Of a stretch of DNA of 64,000 bases, positions 23,281 to 32,760 are shown in pieces. The notes below the pieces were generated by a model. The model saw nothing but the letters and a program-made list of their open reading frames with translations, was not told the DNA's origin and did no database searches. The translations under genes were made by a program, and so were the position numbers. Source of the DNA: Streptomyces lichenis (GTDB lineage Bacteria; Actinomycetota; Actinomycetes; Streptomycetales; Streptomycetaceae); assembly GCF_023218175.1 (NCBI RefSeq), contig NZ_JALPTH010000001.1:248001-312000 (forward strand), in the 5' to 3' direction. The stretch's first letter is position 1; every line of letters begins with the position of its first letter.

Positions 23281-24120
23281 ATGCCGCAGCGACGCGTCAT
23301 CACCGGCCGGAGCCAGGAGCCCCGTCAGCGCTTCGCCGAGGAGCTGCGCTTACTTCGCGCCGAGAAGAAGGTGAGCCTGCGCCAGCTCGGCGAACGGCTC
23401 GGTTGGGATTGGTCGTTGTTCGGCAAGATGGAGAAGGGCCAGACCATCGGCAGCCCGGAGGTGGTGGAGGCGCTGGGGCAGTACTACGACTGCCCGCTGC
23501 TGCTGGCGCTGTGGGAGCTGGCGGCGGCGGACAAGACCCAGTTCAAGGAGCAGTACCGGCGGTACATGGCCTTGGAGGCGGAGGCTTTGAGCCTTTGGCA
23601 CTTCGCCCCGAGCGTGGTGCCAGGATTGCTGCAAGTCCCGGCCTACGCCCGTGAGCTGCTTGCGGCAGGTGGTTTGAAGGGCCGAGAACTCGATCAGCAG
23701 GTAGAGGCTCGGATCGGCCGCCGCGACCTCTTGGACGGTGAGGACGCTCCACCGTTCCGTAGCATCCTGTCCGAGACGGTCTTGAGGACGCCGCTGCGTG
23801 ACGGAGCCGAGTGGCAGAACCAGCTGAAGCACTTGGTGGAAGTGATGGAGCGCCCGAATGTCACGATCCAGGTGCTGACCAACGGAGTGGGACTGCACGG
23901 GCTGATGAACGCCACTGTCATGTTCCTGCGACTTGCCGACGGGCGTACGGTGGCTTACACGGAGGACGGCTACCGAGGTCAACTGATCACGGAGAACGCT
24001 TCGGTTGAGGCGCTACAGCGTGCGTACGATGCGATGCGTGACCTGGCACTTTCCCCTGCCGAGTCGCGAAACTTCGTCTTGGCCTTGTTGGAGGAAGCAC
24101 CGTGCGACCCATCGATCTGA
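23281..24120 (+). CDS. XRE-family regulator with DUF5753 domain
   Basis: 279 residues from the ATG at 23281, preceded by a strong GGAGGAG site. The N-terminal helix-turn-helix is visible at about residues 20-75 (EELRLLRAEKKVSLRQLGER, then LGWDWSLFGKMEKGQTIGSP). The rest is the DUF5753 ligand-binding-like domain with its usual landmarks: ALSLWHFAPSVVPGLLQVPA, YARELL, the EARIGRRDLL segment, and LSETVLRTPLRDG. Such proteins are found by the dozen in Streptomyces, each with a small DUF397 partner that starts inside or just after it, as here (19-bp overlap). It lies between the two halves of the Pgl locus on the opposite strand. Its GC content is lower than the pgl genes, suggesting separate arrival. 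Confidence 0.9.
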   Translation: MPQRRVITGRSQEPRQRFAEELRLLRAEKKVSLRQLGERLGWDWSLFGKMEKGQTIGSPEVVEALGQYYDCPLLLALWELAAADKTQFKEQYRRYMALEAEALSLWHFAPSVVPGLLQVPAYARELLAAGGLKGRELDQQVEARIGRRDLLDGEDAPPFRSILSETVLRTPLRDGAEWQNQLKHLVEVMERPNVTIQVLTNGVGLHGLMNATVMFLRLADGRTVAYTEDGYRGQLITENASVEALQRAYDAMRDLALSPAESRNFVLALLEEAPCDPSI

Positions 24121-24386
24121 GCGCCGCGACGTGGCGCAAGAGCAGTTACAGCAACCAGGACGGGGGCGAATGCGTAGAGATGAGCTACGACTTCGTCTTG
24201 GCTTCCTGGCGCAAGAGCAGCTACAGCAACTCCGACGGCGGCGAGTGCCTGGAGGTCTCCGACGACTACACGGGCATCGTCCCCGTCCGTGACAGCAAGA
24301 CGCCGAACGGACTTGTGCTCGTGTTCCCCGAGGGCGGCTGGGCGTCCTTCGTGACGGCAGTCAAGAACGGTCAGCTCACTGGCTGA
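24102..24386 (+). CDS. DUF397 protein with duplicated core motif
   Basis: 94 residues from the GTG at 24102, overlapping the end of the XRE regulator. DUF397 proteins usually carry one TWRKSSYSN-DGGECVEV motif in about 60-75 residues. Here the motif appears twice, ATWRKSSYSNQDGGECVE (9-26) and ASWRKSSYSNSDGGECLE (34-51), followed by the normal C-terminus (VRDSKTPNGLVLVFPEGGWA ... FVTAVKNGQ). A stretch shared with the end of the XRE gene (FVLA) precedes the second copy, so the repeat seems to have arisen by local duplication plus a small deletion. Likely a partner or target of the adjacent regulator (bldB/whiJ-like pairs are the known analogy). Confidence 0.88.
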   Translation: MRPIDLSAATWRKSSYSNQDGGECVEMSYDFVLASWRKSSYSNSDGGECLEVSDDYTGIVPVRDSKTPNGLVLVFPEGGWASFVTAVKNGQLTG

Positions 24387-24434
24387 CCCTACGCAGACAG
24401 CGGCCCCGCGACCATCGCAGGTCGCGGGGCGGCT
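24372..24434 (+). repeat. copy 1 of a ~63-bp direct repeat (DUF397 3' end + terminator)
   Basis: The last codons of the DUF397 gene and its terminator recur at 40012-40075 in the same orientation, about 56 of 64 positions identical with one single-base gap. The two copies enclose pglX, pglW, the caspase-helicase module and the debris region (15.6 kb). Confidence 0.75.
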
Positions 24435-24435
24435 G
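24398..24435 (+). terminator. terminator of the XRE-DUF397 pair
   Basis: GCCCCGCGACC (24403-24413) pairs with GGTCGCGGGGC (24420-24430); after one mismatch the stem extends four more base pairs outwards. It begins 12 bases after the DUF397 stop and also faces the end of pglX, so it may work in both directions. Confidence 0.8.
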
Positions 24436-24448
24436 TTGCAAGGCGTGG

Positions 24449-27400
24449 CTACTTCTTGGTGCTACGGCGCCCCCGCGTTGCGGCGGCCGGACGCCAGGCC
24501 CGAAGCTGCTCGTCGGTGAGCCCGTGCTTGCCCTGCTCCATCTGACGGTCGCCCTCGAAGAACTTGGCCGGTGTCGGGGTGAAGATGGCGTCGGGCTCGT
24601 TGTGCCACTGGTCCAGCCACGGCTGGAGTTCCAGCATCCCGGCCAGCATTGGGGTGACCTCCTCGGTGCTCAGCCCCTCGTGCGTGGCGATGTACGTGTC
24701 CAGCGCGTACGCCTGCTCCCGGTGATCCCAACCTGCCCAGCCGTACAGCTGAGGTGTGGCGGTGTTGGCCTGCCCGTACGAGATGAACCGCTCCTTCGGC
24801 ACGTCCAGCTTGCCGCGCGCCCGCCAGTACGACGGCCGAAGGAAGTCGGCGGAGGTGTACTTGGGCGGTACGGGGATGCTGTCCCGGATTTTGCGCTTGG
24901 CCGGCTCGTCCGGCGCTGCGTCCTCCCGCCGCTGGAGGTTCCAAACATGCTCCCAGTCCGCACGTTTTGTAAGCCCGGACGGCTTGTAGCGCAGGGCAGA
25001 GAGGAACGGCACGTGCTCGTCCGTCATCAGCTCAGCCACGACGACGGGCAGCTCCGCCTGCGGAGCGAAGATCTTGGCGACGGACGCGAAATCCTCGTCC
25101 CGCGAGAGCCTGTCGATGAGCCGGGGGAGCGTGACGATGGTCGGGACACCCCCGTCGAACCAGTTGTCCCGGCTCTCGATTCGATCCAACAGCCAGGCCC
25201 GCAGCGCCTTCTCCTGGAGCGCGTCCCATCCCTCGGTGGCCCAGCGCCGCTTGTACTCGGGGCGCTCGATCATGCCGATGGCGCGGGATGATTCGATGGC
25301 ATCGATGCGCTTCTGGACGACTGCCTTATATGCGACAGGCCAGTGCTGGGGAATCTTGGTGACGGGAGTCGAACCGTGCCGCCTAAACCATTCATCGCTG
25401 GCGTCTCCCATGGCGATACGGCGTGCTAGCACGATTTCGAAGGCGCGTTCACCGAAATCGATATCGGGAAGGTGATCGGCCTCCAGGCCGTGAGGCAACG
25501 TTAGGTCTTCTGCATGGAGCCCGTACGATGAGTATACTTGCCAATCGATTTCCTCCTGGAGGGTAATTAGCCGAGCGCGATGCGAATGCCACTCCTCTCT
25601 TGCGGCGGCGAGCTGGACGGAGCTGGGTGATTCGCCAATTTGCATCGTAATGTCGGCGAGTTGTTGAGCGATCGCGTCTAGAGTTGAGGCCAATTGCGCC
25701 GGGTGCTCGGCGGGCAGAGGAATTCGACCCAGGTTGGCTACCTTAAATTGATATCGATCTTCCCAGGCCTCGTCTTGAAAGCCTCGCCCTAGACCGCTGC
25801 CACCTCTATTATGACAGTTCGCTTTCATCCAGAAGCAAACTGTAGAACTATTCAATGTACCGAGAAGGGATGCATGTTCCTGCTCGTCGGATTCAGGGGG
25901 AAGTTTAATCACCGGTGCGGTATCTTTGAATACCTTTTTGCCGCGCTCCAGGGCGAAGTGATTGTGGGTGGCGATTTCTGGAACGGTGATACTCAATCGG
26001 TTGTCGAACCTTTTGCGAAAAAACATCGAGTACTCAAACCAGGTTAGACCCCTTTCCAGTTGCGTCTTGCCAAAGGCAATCCTTGTTTGCAGGATACGAC
26101 GGGATGGCCAAAGAAGTTTCAGTGTGGAAGTATCCTGTTCCGCCGCTAGTGATGGGCTGGAATACGGCCAGATCGCCTTGGTGGGGTCAAGGATCGCGTA
26201 GTCACGCACTTGCATGCCCTCGACCAAGGGCATGCGATAGCGGGATGGTACCGCTCGTCTCTCGAGGCACCTGCTGCCCACCATGTAAGCGTCGTCTTCG
26301 CGTGTGACTGCTCCAGCTCCTATGGCTTGAGCTTGCGCACCTAGTGTAGTAATTGCTCCAGCACTGATGGCGTCAACCATCTCCAATGTGCCCGCAGTGA
26401 GAATCCATGGGTGCTGGCCGAAAAACCTTTCGCGTTCAAGATCGTCAGTTGAAATCCATCGACTGATTGAGCCTGGACTATTGATATGGTCGGAAATGGC
26501 TCGCCAGACGAATCCCTCTTCCGGTTTTTCGGGTGCTCCAGGTTCCCCCTGCACACTCCGCACCGTCCGAATGGTCCCAGACCGATGACTGCCACCCCGC
26601 CGCCGCCCCACCAAAATCACCGTCGGCGTCCCATGCCCCGGAATGTAGGCCCCAGAGGTGTCAATTACCTCCGTCAGCTCCACCTCGTGCCCGAAGTACG
26701 TCTCAATCAACCGCGTTCCGAACTCGCGCTTCATAAACGAGTTCGCCGTGATCTGACCAACCAGCCCGTACCCGCGGCCGCTCTCCGCGTCCCCCACCAT
26801 CGCCAGCTCGAAGAACCTCTGAGCGAACGGCACCGACAACGCATACGTTCCCGCGCACGCGTCGTACAGCTCCCGATAGAGCTCGTTCAGCTTCTTGTCC
26901 TTGACCGTGATGTACGGTGGGTTCCCCACCACCACGTGGTACCGCCCCGGCCGCAGGATCTCCGGGTGCTCGTCCAAGTCCTCCGTCTGGTACTTGAAGT
27001 CGGCCAACTCGTCGGCGCCCTCCTCCTCCAGCCCGTCGAACAGATTCCCCTGCTTGTGGCGGTGCTTGATGAGCGAGTCGCCCACGGCCAGGTGGATCGG
27101 CCACTCGTACCGCGCGGCCTCCGCCAGCGTCCGTACCCCGCTCGCCGCCATCGCCGCGACCAGCAGCCGGAAGCGGGCGATGGCGACCGCGAAGGGGTTC
27201 ACGTCCACGCCGTGCACCGAGTCCAGCGCGGCGCGCACGCGCTCGTGGGCGTCGCTCCCGGGGCGGCCGTCGGCCCACAGGCGGACCAGGCGGCGGAACG
27301 CGCCGAGGACGAAGTGACCGGACCCGCACGTCGGGTCGATCATCTTCAACTGCTCGTAGCCGAACTCCCGGACCGCCGGGTCCATCGCCCGGTCGAGGAT

Positions 27401-28060
27401 GAACTCCTCCACGAAGTCCGGCGTCTGGAGCAGGGCGTACGTCTTGCGGGCCGCCTCGCTCAGGTCCTGGTACAGGTCACCCAGGAACCGCGTGCCCCAG
27501 CCCTTCGTGCCGTCGCCGTCCTCCTCCAGCGGGTCGGTGAAGTCGTGGACCAGCACGCCGGCCTCATCCCGCCTCCGCCAGAACTCGACCAGCTCCCGGG
27601 CCCCGTCGTGGGAGAGGGGGATCTGGTAGAGCGGATTGTGCCGCTCGTCGAAGAGCAGCCGGCCCGCCTGGCCCGCGCCCAGCTCCTTGAACGCCAGCTC
27701 AAGCCAGCCTCGGTAGGTCGGGTTCTCGCTGGTGCCCTGGTAGTCCTGGTACCGGGCCACTGCCAGGTCGCGGCGGTCGTCCTCCGGGCCGGTCAGGTAC
27801 GGCTCGGGAATCAGCCGGTTGTCCTCGCAGAAGCGCACAAAGACGGTGCCGAGCACCCACGCCACCGCCACCTGGGTGACCCGCTCGTCCAGCCAGGCGT
27901 TCCAGGTCGCGGCCGTGCGGCCCAGCCTGCGAGCCTGGTCGTACTCGGCCTTCAGTCGGGTGCCCACCTCGGAGACGGCCTTGACCTGCTGGGCGAGATC
28001 AGTCTCGACCGCCTTGACCTGCGGCTTCAGGTCGTCCAACAGGGCCTTGCGGTCAATCAC
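24449..28060 (-). CDS. pglX: BREX-2 adenine-specific DNA methyltransferase PglX
   Basis: 1203 residues from the GTG at 28060, which overlaps the pglW stop (GTGA) and gives the family-typical start VIDRKALLDDLKPQVKAVE. The SAM-binding motif MIDPTCGSGHFVLGAF is near residue 240 and the catalytic NPPY motif (VVVGNPPYITVKDKKLNELY) near 379, as in N6-adenine methyltransferases. PglX modifies DNA in Pgl/BREX and is the specificity subunit. The central part, roughly bases 25270-26540 (residues ~507-930), is much poorer in GC and uses A/T-ending codons freely, unlike both flanks. The reading frame is unbroken through it. This is where the target-recognition domain is expected. No long homopolymer tract (the switch in S. 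coelicolor pglX) was seen. Confidence 0.94.
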   Translation of the reverse strand: MIDRKALLDDLKPQVKAVETDLAQQVKAVSEVGTRLKAEYDQARRLGRTAATWNAWLDERVTQVAVAWVLGTVFVRFCEDNRLIPEPYLTGPEDDRRDLAVARYQDYQGTSENPTYRGWLELAFKELGAGQAGRLLFDERHNPLYQIPLSHDGARELVEFWRRRDEAGVLVHDFTDPLEEDGDGTKGWGTRFLGDLYQDLSEAARKTYALLQTPDFVEEFILDRAMDPAVREFGYEQLKMIDPTCGSGHFVLGAFRRLVRLWADGRPGSDAHERVRAALDSVHGVDVNPFAVAIARFRLLVAAMAASGVRTLAEAARYEWPIHLAVGDSLIKHRHKQGNLFDGLEEEGADELADFKYQTEDLDEHPEILRPGRYHVVVGNPPYITVKDKKLNELYRELYDACAGTYALSVPFAQRFFELAMVGDAESGRGYGLVGQITANSFMKREFGTRLIETYFGHEVELTEVIDTSGAYIPGHGTPTVILVGRRRGGSHRSGTIRTVRSVQGEPGAPEKPEEGFVWRAISDHINSPGSISRWISTDDLERERFFGQHPWILTAGTLEMVDAISAGAITTLGAQAQAIGAGAVTREDDAYMVGSRCLERRAVPSRYRMPLVEGMQVRDYAILDPTKAIWPYSSPSLAAEQDTSTLKLLWPSRRILQTRIAFGKTQLERGLTWFEYSMFFRKRFDNRLSITVPEIATHNHFALERGKKVFKDTAPVIKLPPESDEQEHASLLGTLNSSTVCFWMKANCHNRGGSGLGRGFQDEAWEDRYQFKVANLGRIPLPAEHPAQLASTLDAIAQQLADITMQIGESPSSVQLAAAREEWHSHRARLITLQEEIDWQVYSSYGLHAEDLTLPHGLEADHLPDIDFGERAFEIVLARRIAMGDASDEWFRRHGSTPVTKIPQHWPVAYKAVVQKRIDAIESSRAIGMIERPEYKRRWATEGWDALQEKALRAWLLDRIESRDNWFDGGVPTIVTLPRLIDRLSRDEDFASVAKIFAPQAELPVVVAELMTDEHVPFLSALRYKPSGLTKRADWEHVWNLQRREDAAPDEPAKRKIRDSIPVPPKYTSADFLRPSYWRARGKLDVPKERFISYGQANTATPQLYGWAGWDHREQAYALDTYIATHEGLSTEEVTPMLAGMLELQPWLDQWHNEPDAIFTPTPAKFFEGDRQMEQGKHGLTDEQLRAWRPAAATRGRRSTKK

Positions 28061-31000
28061 GATGCTTCGTCTCCCTCTGCTTGCTCTTCTCGGGGGCGGC
28101 CCATGGGCACCGCCCCCGTACCGGCCAGGTGGTCGTCCTTCACCCACGAGTCCGGAAGTTCGATCCATTCACCCAGCCCGACCTGGTAGGCCACCGTGGC
28201 CGGGCCGAGGCGGGGCTCGCGGGACGGGTCGGGCTGCGGAACCAGCAGCCACAGTCCTCGTCCGCCCTCCCGGGACGCCTCCGCCAACCGGTCCAGGACG
28301 CCCATCGCGTCGTACCGGGCGAACACCGCGGCCTCGGTGAGGAGCACCGGGCCCGAGCCGGAGGCCGAACCGGCGGCGGGCGTCAGCAGCTCCCGTATCC
28401 GGGACTCGACCGTGCCCCACGCGGTGCGCGCGTACTCGGCGAACTTCAGCGCGCCCCGCGAACCGGGGTCGGCGGCGTCGGCCTTGAGGATGGTGTCCCA
28501 GGTGGGCTTGGCGCCCGGGGGCACGAGTGCGTGGAGCGCGTCCAGAAAAAGGCGGGTCACCGAGAGCACCTGGGCGTCGAAGCGACCGGTCGCCAGCTTT
28601 CCGGCGGCCGTGACCACCCGGTCGTGGTGGACGGTCAGGACCCGGTAGCCGTCTCGGCGCGCGGAGGCGAGGAGACGCTCGTCGGCGCGGACCGCCGCGG
28701 CGATGGCCTGGTCGTCGTGGTAGCGGGTGAAGGCCGCCCCCGCGCCGGTGCGGGTCCAGCCGTCGCCGGTGAGATAGCTGGAAGCGGTGTCGAGACGGGT
28801 GGGGAGGTAGCGCGGGGTGCGGGTGCCCTCGCGGGTGGAGAGGGTCAGGTCGAACCCGGCGTCCCGCAGGGCCTTGGTCAGCGCGCCGCCCACCGGCAGG
28901 TCGTGGCTGGTGCCCCCGTGCCCGTCGGGGACGACCAACTCGGGGAAGCGGGCCCGTACCCGCTCATGGATGTCGGCGGCCGTGATGCCGGGCTGGCGCC
29001 CCTCCGGCATGCCCGGGGTGAGGCGTACCAGGCCGGCCTGGGTGAGCCGCAGGGCTCGTACCAGCGGCAGATCGCGCGGGTAGATCTCCAGCCGGGGGGT
29101 GGCGGCCGCGTTCTCGGAGGCGGCGGCGGCCAGTTCGACCAGCCGGCGCTCGTCCCAGTCGACCGTGCCGGGCGGTGGGGTGAGCGCGGCCAGTTCGGTG
29201 AGGACGGTCGTCGCGGTGGGCAGCGTCTCCCGGCCGGCCAGCCGGTCGGCGGTCTTGCCGAGCTTCGCCGCGTAGCCGAGCAGCCCGGGCGCGGAGGGGG
29301 TGTCGGGGGCGTCCTTCTCCCGGACGTCCAGTGCCAGCAGACCGGCGGCGAGCACGTCCTCGGTGGCCTTGCGGTTGGCCTGGTGCTGGAACTCGGCTTC
29401 CTCCGGTTGGAGTTGCTCCACCTCGACGATGGCGCGGACCGCCGCCAGGGCGAGCGCGCGGCGCTGGTCGCGCTCGGCCAGCTGCGTGCCGCGGCGTACC
29501 GCGAGCGCGTCGGCGATCTCGACGGCCGGGGCGACCCGCCCCAGCGCAGCCAGCAGTTCCATGATCTCGGCCCGCAGTTCCCGTACCGCCGGGTGCTTCT
29601 TCCAGCGCTTGCGCTCCTCCTTGAGCATCTGCGGGATACGGCCGGCGGACAGGCCGAGCGCCTCGGCCACGTCCTTCTGTTTCGGCCAGGCGCCGATGCC
29701 GGGCAGCTCGCCGCGCTCGTTCGGCAGCCGCAGCAGCAGCCGGACCATCTCCACCTTGTTGGCGTTGGAGCGGTTGTTGTTCAGCTCCGGCACCAGGATC
29801 GTGGCCAGGGTGTCCAGGCTCAGCGAGCGCAGCGCGGTTTCCGTCAGACCGGCGGAGGCGTCCGGGTCCCTGAGGTTGCCGAGCACGGCGGACTCGGCGG
29901 CGGTGAGCTGGGCCAGCTCCTCCTTGGCCTCCGCCCGCCCCTTGGAGGTGAGCGGGGAGACCGGGGCCTCCCGGAGCAGCCGGCCCCACTGGGCCTGCCG
30001 CCGCTGCACCTCGGTGCGGGTCTTGGCGCCGAGGCCGGGGGCGTTGAGCAGCTTGCTGCGGCTGTAGTCGAGCAGGGCGCCGACGCTGGCGACGCCCAGG
30101 CCGTAGAGGAAGGACTCGGCGGCGGGGGTGAGGCCGGCGGCCGAAAGGTGGGTTTTTCGGGTGACCTCGGCGGCCAGCCGGTCCCGCTGCTCGTCGGCGG
30201 TCAGCGGCTCCGCGTCCGCGATGCCGGAGCCCTCGGCCTGCGGCCCCGGTGCGGCCGCGGACTCGGAGTGGCGGGAGCGGTGGCTGGACGGCACAGTCTG
30301 CGTGACATCGAGGAAGATCTTCTTCCAGGCGTCCCGCATCGGCTTGAGCTCACGGAAGCGGCGGCTCGCGTCCCGGTGCAGGGCCTTGCGGAAGAAGCGG
30401 ACCAGGCCGTCGCGGATCGGCATCTCGAAGGCGTCCGCCGCGATGATCGGGAAGGGGAAGTCCTTCTCGTCGGTCATATGGGGGAGTACCGAGCCGTCGC
30501 CCCACTTGGGCAGTTCGCGCGAGGCCATCTGGTGCAGGGTGACGGCGAGGGCGTACCGCTCGGCGTGCGAGTCGTAGGCGGTACGGGTCAGAGTGCCGAT
30601 GAAGGGGTCGAGGTAGCCCTCGGTGCCCGCGTCGTGGTTGTGCGCGGGGTAGCCGGCCAGCGAGAAGTCGATGAGGACCAGCTCGCGGGTGCGGTTGGGG
30701 CGGATGCGGATGGCGATGTTGTCCGGCTTGATGTCGCGGTGCCAGACGCTCTCGCCCTCCAGGAAGTCGACCGCGCCGAACAGGTAGTCGCCGTACGCTT
30801 CGAGCTGATCCATCCGGAGCCTGCCGAAGTCGCGCAGCTGACGGGCGACGGTGTCCTCGCGGCGGCTGGCGCGGGTGCGGCCCGCCGACTCGGCCGCCTC
30901 GTCCGGCTCGGCCCGCTCGTCGCCGACGTACTCCAGCGCCAGCACCGTACGGCCGCCAAGGCGCAGCGGCTGCGGCTCCACCATGCGGATCACACCGGAG

Positions 31001-32760
31001 TGCGGGCGCAGCCGGCCCATGACCTCGGCCTCGCGTACCAGCACCTCGCCGCGGCTGTCGGAGAGTGCCACCTTCAGCACGGCGAGCGGACGGGTCTTGC
31101 GGGCCTCGGACTCCAGATCGCGGACGAGGAAGGCGCGGCTGGTGGAGCCGGTGCCCAGGCGGCGCCGGATCTCCCAGCGGCCGGCGAGCACCTCGCCTGC
31201 GACCGCCTCCAGGGGATCCTTGTCAGCGGCGGCCGGGGCGGGGTCGGTGTCGGCGGGCAACGGCTCCGGAGCCGTCAGGGTGTCCTCGACGCACTCCAGC
31301 ATCTCCAGGAACTCGTCCACGGTGGAGAGCCGCTGCCCGGGCCGGTAGGCGGTGGCCGCCTGCACCAGCTCGTCCACCTCCTCGGCGAGCCCGTCGACCA
31401 GGGAGCTGGGACGCAGACCCTCACCCGCTTCGAGGCGCGCCAGCAGCTCCGCCTGGCTGGCCGCCGGGGCCTTTCCCGTCACGAGCAGATAGGTGAGCAC
31501 GCCCAGGCCGTACACATCGAGATACACCGGGTCGGCGTTAAGCGCGGTCAGCTCGGGCGCGAAGTAGGGGTCGGACTCGTCGGAGAGGTGCATCGCGGAC
31601 AGCGCGGTGGGTGCCAGGCGGGTGGCCCCGTCCGGACCGGTGCCGCCGGTGGCGGTGCCCCGCTGGGTGGCCACCTGCCAGTCGGAGATCTCCAGCCGCG
31701 GCGTGAGCCAGGCGGCCTCCTCGCCCACGGCCTGCCCCGGGCGGCCCCGGTCGCGCGGGATCACATGAATGGACCGGGCGGCCAGGGCCCGGTGATGCAG
31801 GCGGCTGGAGTGGGCGGAGCGCATGGTCTCAGCGAGCTGGCGGACCAGTGCCATCCGGCTCAGGATGTCGAGCCGCTTGCCGTACTGGAGCAGGTACTCG
31901 TCCAGCCGCAGGGTCTCCGGGTGGTAGTCGAAGACCAGCGCGGGGCCCGCCGAGTGCCCGGAGGGGAAGTACTGCTTGTACGGGACGACACCGGGGTGGC
32001 GGAAGCGGTTGAGTACGGCCGCCTCGCGCCGGGCGGCGTTCTCCACCGAACGGCGGATCGAGGCGTCCGAGCCGCGCTCGCTCAGATACACCCGGACCCG
32101 GGCCACCTCGGGCAGCTCGCTGTGGCGCGCCCGGTAATCGGCCCAGGTGGGGCCGGTGTCGAAGGGCTTGCGTTCCAGCTGGTACGGACCGACCCGGTAC
32201 TCCGCCTCGCTGCGGCGTACGCCGACCCGGTCCAGGGCGGCCTTGATCTCACGGGAGCCGATCGCGGTGATCCGCCGCCGCTCGTCGCGCGGCGGAGCGG
32301 TGAGCATGACCAGCAACTCGTCGAGCGTGTACACGCCGTTCTGGTCGTGCGCGGGGAGGCTGATCCGCAGCGAGCTCTCGGTGAAGCAGACCGCCTCGGA
32401 GACCCAGACCCGCTTGCCGTGCTGCCCGAGCAGGCTCGCCAGCTCCTTGGCCTTCTTGTTGACCAGGTGCAGCGGATTGCCGTGTGGCTCTCGGCGGCCG
32501 TTCGGCCGGGTCTGCACCCAGGTGCCGTTCTCGCTGGTCAGCGAGCCGCGCCAGTGCTTCAGCTCGATCATGTGGACGCCGGAGGGGGTGACGACGAGAA
32601 GATCGACCTCGCGTACGTGGCCGGTGCCCGCGGTGAAGGTGAAATTGGACCAGGCACGCCACGGGTCGGAGTCCCCGAGCCGCTCCCGGATCTTCTCCAG
32701 GGCATTGCGCTCGTGGTCGTACTCGGACTCGGTGACCGTGGTCCACCGGCCTTCCCGCAT
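28057..32760 (-). CDS. pglW: BREX-2 Ser/Thr kinase PglW
   Basis: 1567 residues. The N-terminus (RAWSNFTFTAGTGHVREVDL, then VHMIELKHWRG) is a NERD nuclease-related domain, residues ~10-130. A first, degenerate kinase-like region (~200-500) is followed by a second kinase domain: glycine loop RRLGTGSTSRAF (~530), catalytic loop VWHRDIKPDNIAI (~673) and LIDFSLAG, in which DFG is DFS. The C-terminal half is helical, with ALGLSAGRIPQMLKEE resembling a helix-turn-helix. This is the standard PglW architecture. In Pgl the kinase is needed for resistance and probably controls the other components. It heads the pglW-pglX operon, with 258 bp of leader between it and the caspase-helicase gene. Confidence 0.94.
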   Translation of the reverse strand: MREGRWTTVTESEYDHERNALEKIRERLGDSDPWRAWSNFTFTAGTGHVREVDLLVVTPSGVHMIELKHWRGSLTSENGTWVQTRPNGRREPHGNPLHLVNKKAKELASLLGQHGKRVWVSEAVCFTESSLRISLPAHDQNGVYTLDELLVMLTAPPRDERRRITAIGSREIKAALDRVGVRRSEAEYRVGPYQLERKPFDTGPTWADYRARHSELPEVARVRVYLSERGSDASIRRSVENAARREAAVLNRFRHPGVVPYKQYFPSGHSAGPALVFDYHPETLRLDEYLLQYGKRLDILSRMALVRQLAETMRSAHSSRLHHRALAARSIHVIPRDRGRPGQAVGEEAAWLTPRLEISDWQVATQRGTATGGTGPDGATRLAPTALSAMHLSDESDPYFAPELTALNADPVYLDVYGLGVLTYLLVTGKAPAASQAELLARLEAGEGLRPSSLVDGLAEEVDELVQAATAYRPGQRLSTVDEFLEMLECVEDTLTAPEPLPADTDPAPAAADKDPLEAVAGEVLAGRWEIRRRLGTGSTSRAFLVRDLESEARKTRPLAVLKVALSDSRGEVLVREAEVMGRLRPHSGVIRMVEPQPLRLGGRTVLALEYVGDERAEPDEAAESAGRTRASRREDTVARQLRDFGRLRMDQLEAYGDYLFGAVDFLEGESVWHRDIKPDNIAIRIRPNRTRELVLIDFSLAGYPAHNHDAGTEGYLDPFIGTLTRTAYDSHAERYALAVTLHQMASRELPKWGDGSVLPHMTDEKDFPFPIIAADAFEMPIRDGLVRFFRKALHRDASRRFRELKPMRDAWKKIFLDVTQTVPSSHRSRHSESAAAPGPQAEGSGIADAEPLTADEQRDRLAAEVTRKTHLSAAGLTPAAESFLYGLGVASVGALLDYSRSKLLNAPGLGAKTRTEVQRRQAQWGRLLREAPVSPLTSKGRAEAKEELAQLTAAESAVLGNLRDPDASAGLTETALRSLSLDTLATILVPELNNNRSNANKVEMVRLLLRLPNERGELPGIGAWPKQKDVAEALGLSAGRIPQMLKEERKRWKKHPAVRELRAEIMELLAALGRVAPAVEIADALAVRRGTQLAERDQRRALALAAVRAIVEVEQLQPEEAEFQHQANRKATEDVLAAGLLALDVREKDAPDTPSAPGLLGYAAKLGKTADRLAGRETLPTATTVLTELAALTPPPGTVDWDERRLVELAAAASENAAATPRLEIYPRDLPLVRALRLTQAGLVRLTPGMPEGRQPGITAADIHERVRARFPELVVPDGHGGTSHDLPVGGALTKALRDAGFDLTLSTREGTRTPRYLPTRLDTASSYLTGDGWTRTGAGAAFTRYHDDQAIAAAVRADERLLASARRDGYRVLTVHHDRVVTAAGKLATGRFDAQVLSVTRLFLDALHALVPPGAKPTWDTILKADAADPGSRGALKFAEYARTAWGTVESRIRELLTPAAGSASGSGPVLLTEAAVFARYDAMGVLDRLAEASREGGRGLWLLVPQPDPSREPRLGPATVAYQVGLGEWIELPDSWVKDDHLAGTGAVPMGRPREEQAEGDEAS

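Noticed and set aside
25270..26540. A mobile element inserted in pglX
   Set aside because: The reading frame is continuous and there are no terminal repeats or transposase; domain exchange explains the GC drop better.
24449..28060. A phase-variable homopolymer tract in pglX, as in S. coelicolor
   Set aside because: Reading through the gene showed no run longer than about five identical bases, so no obvious slippage switch.
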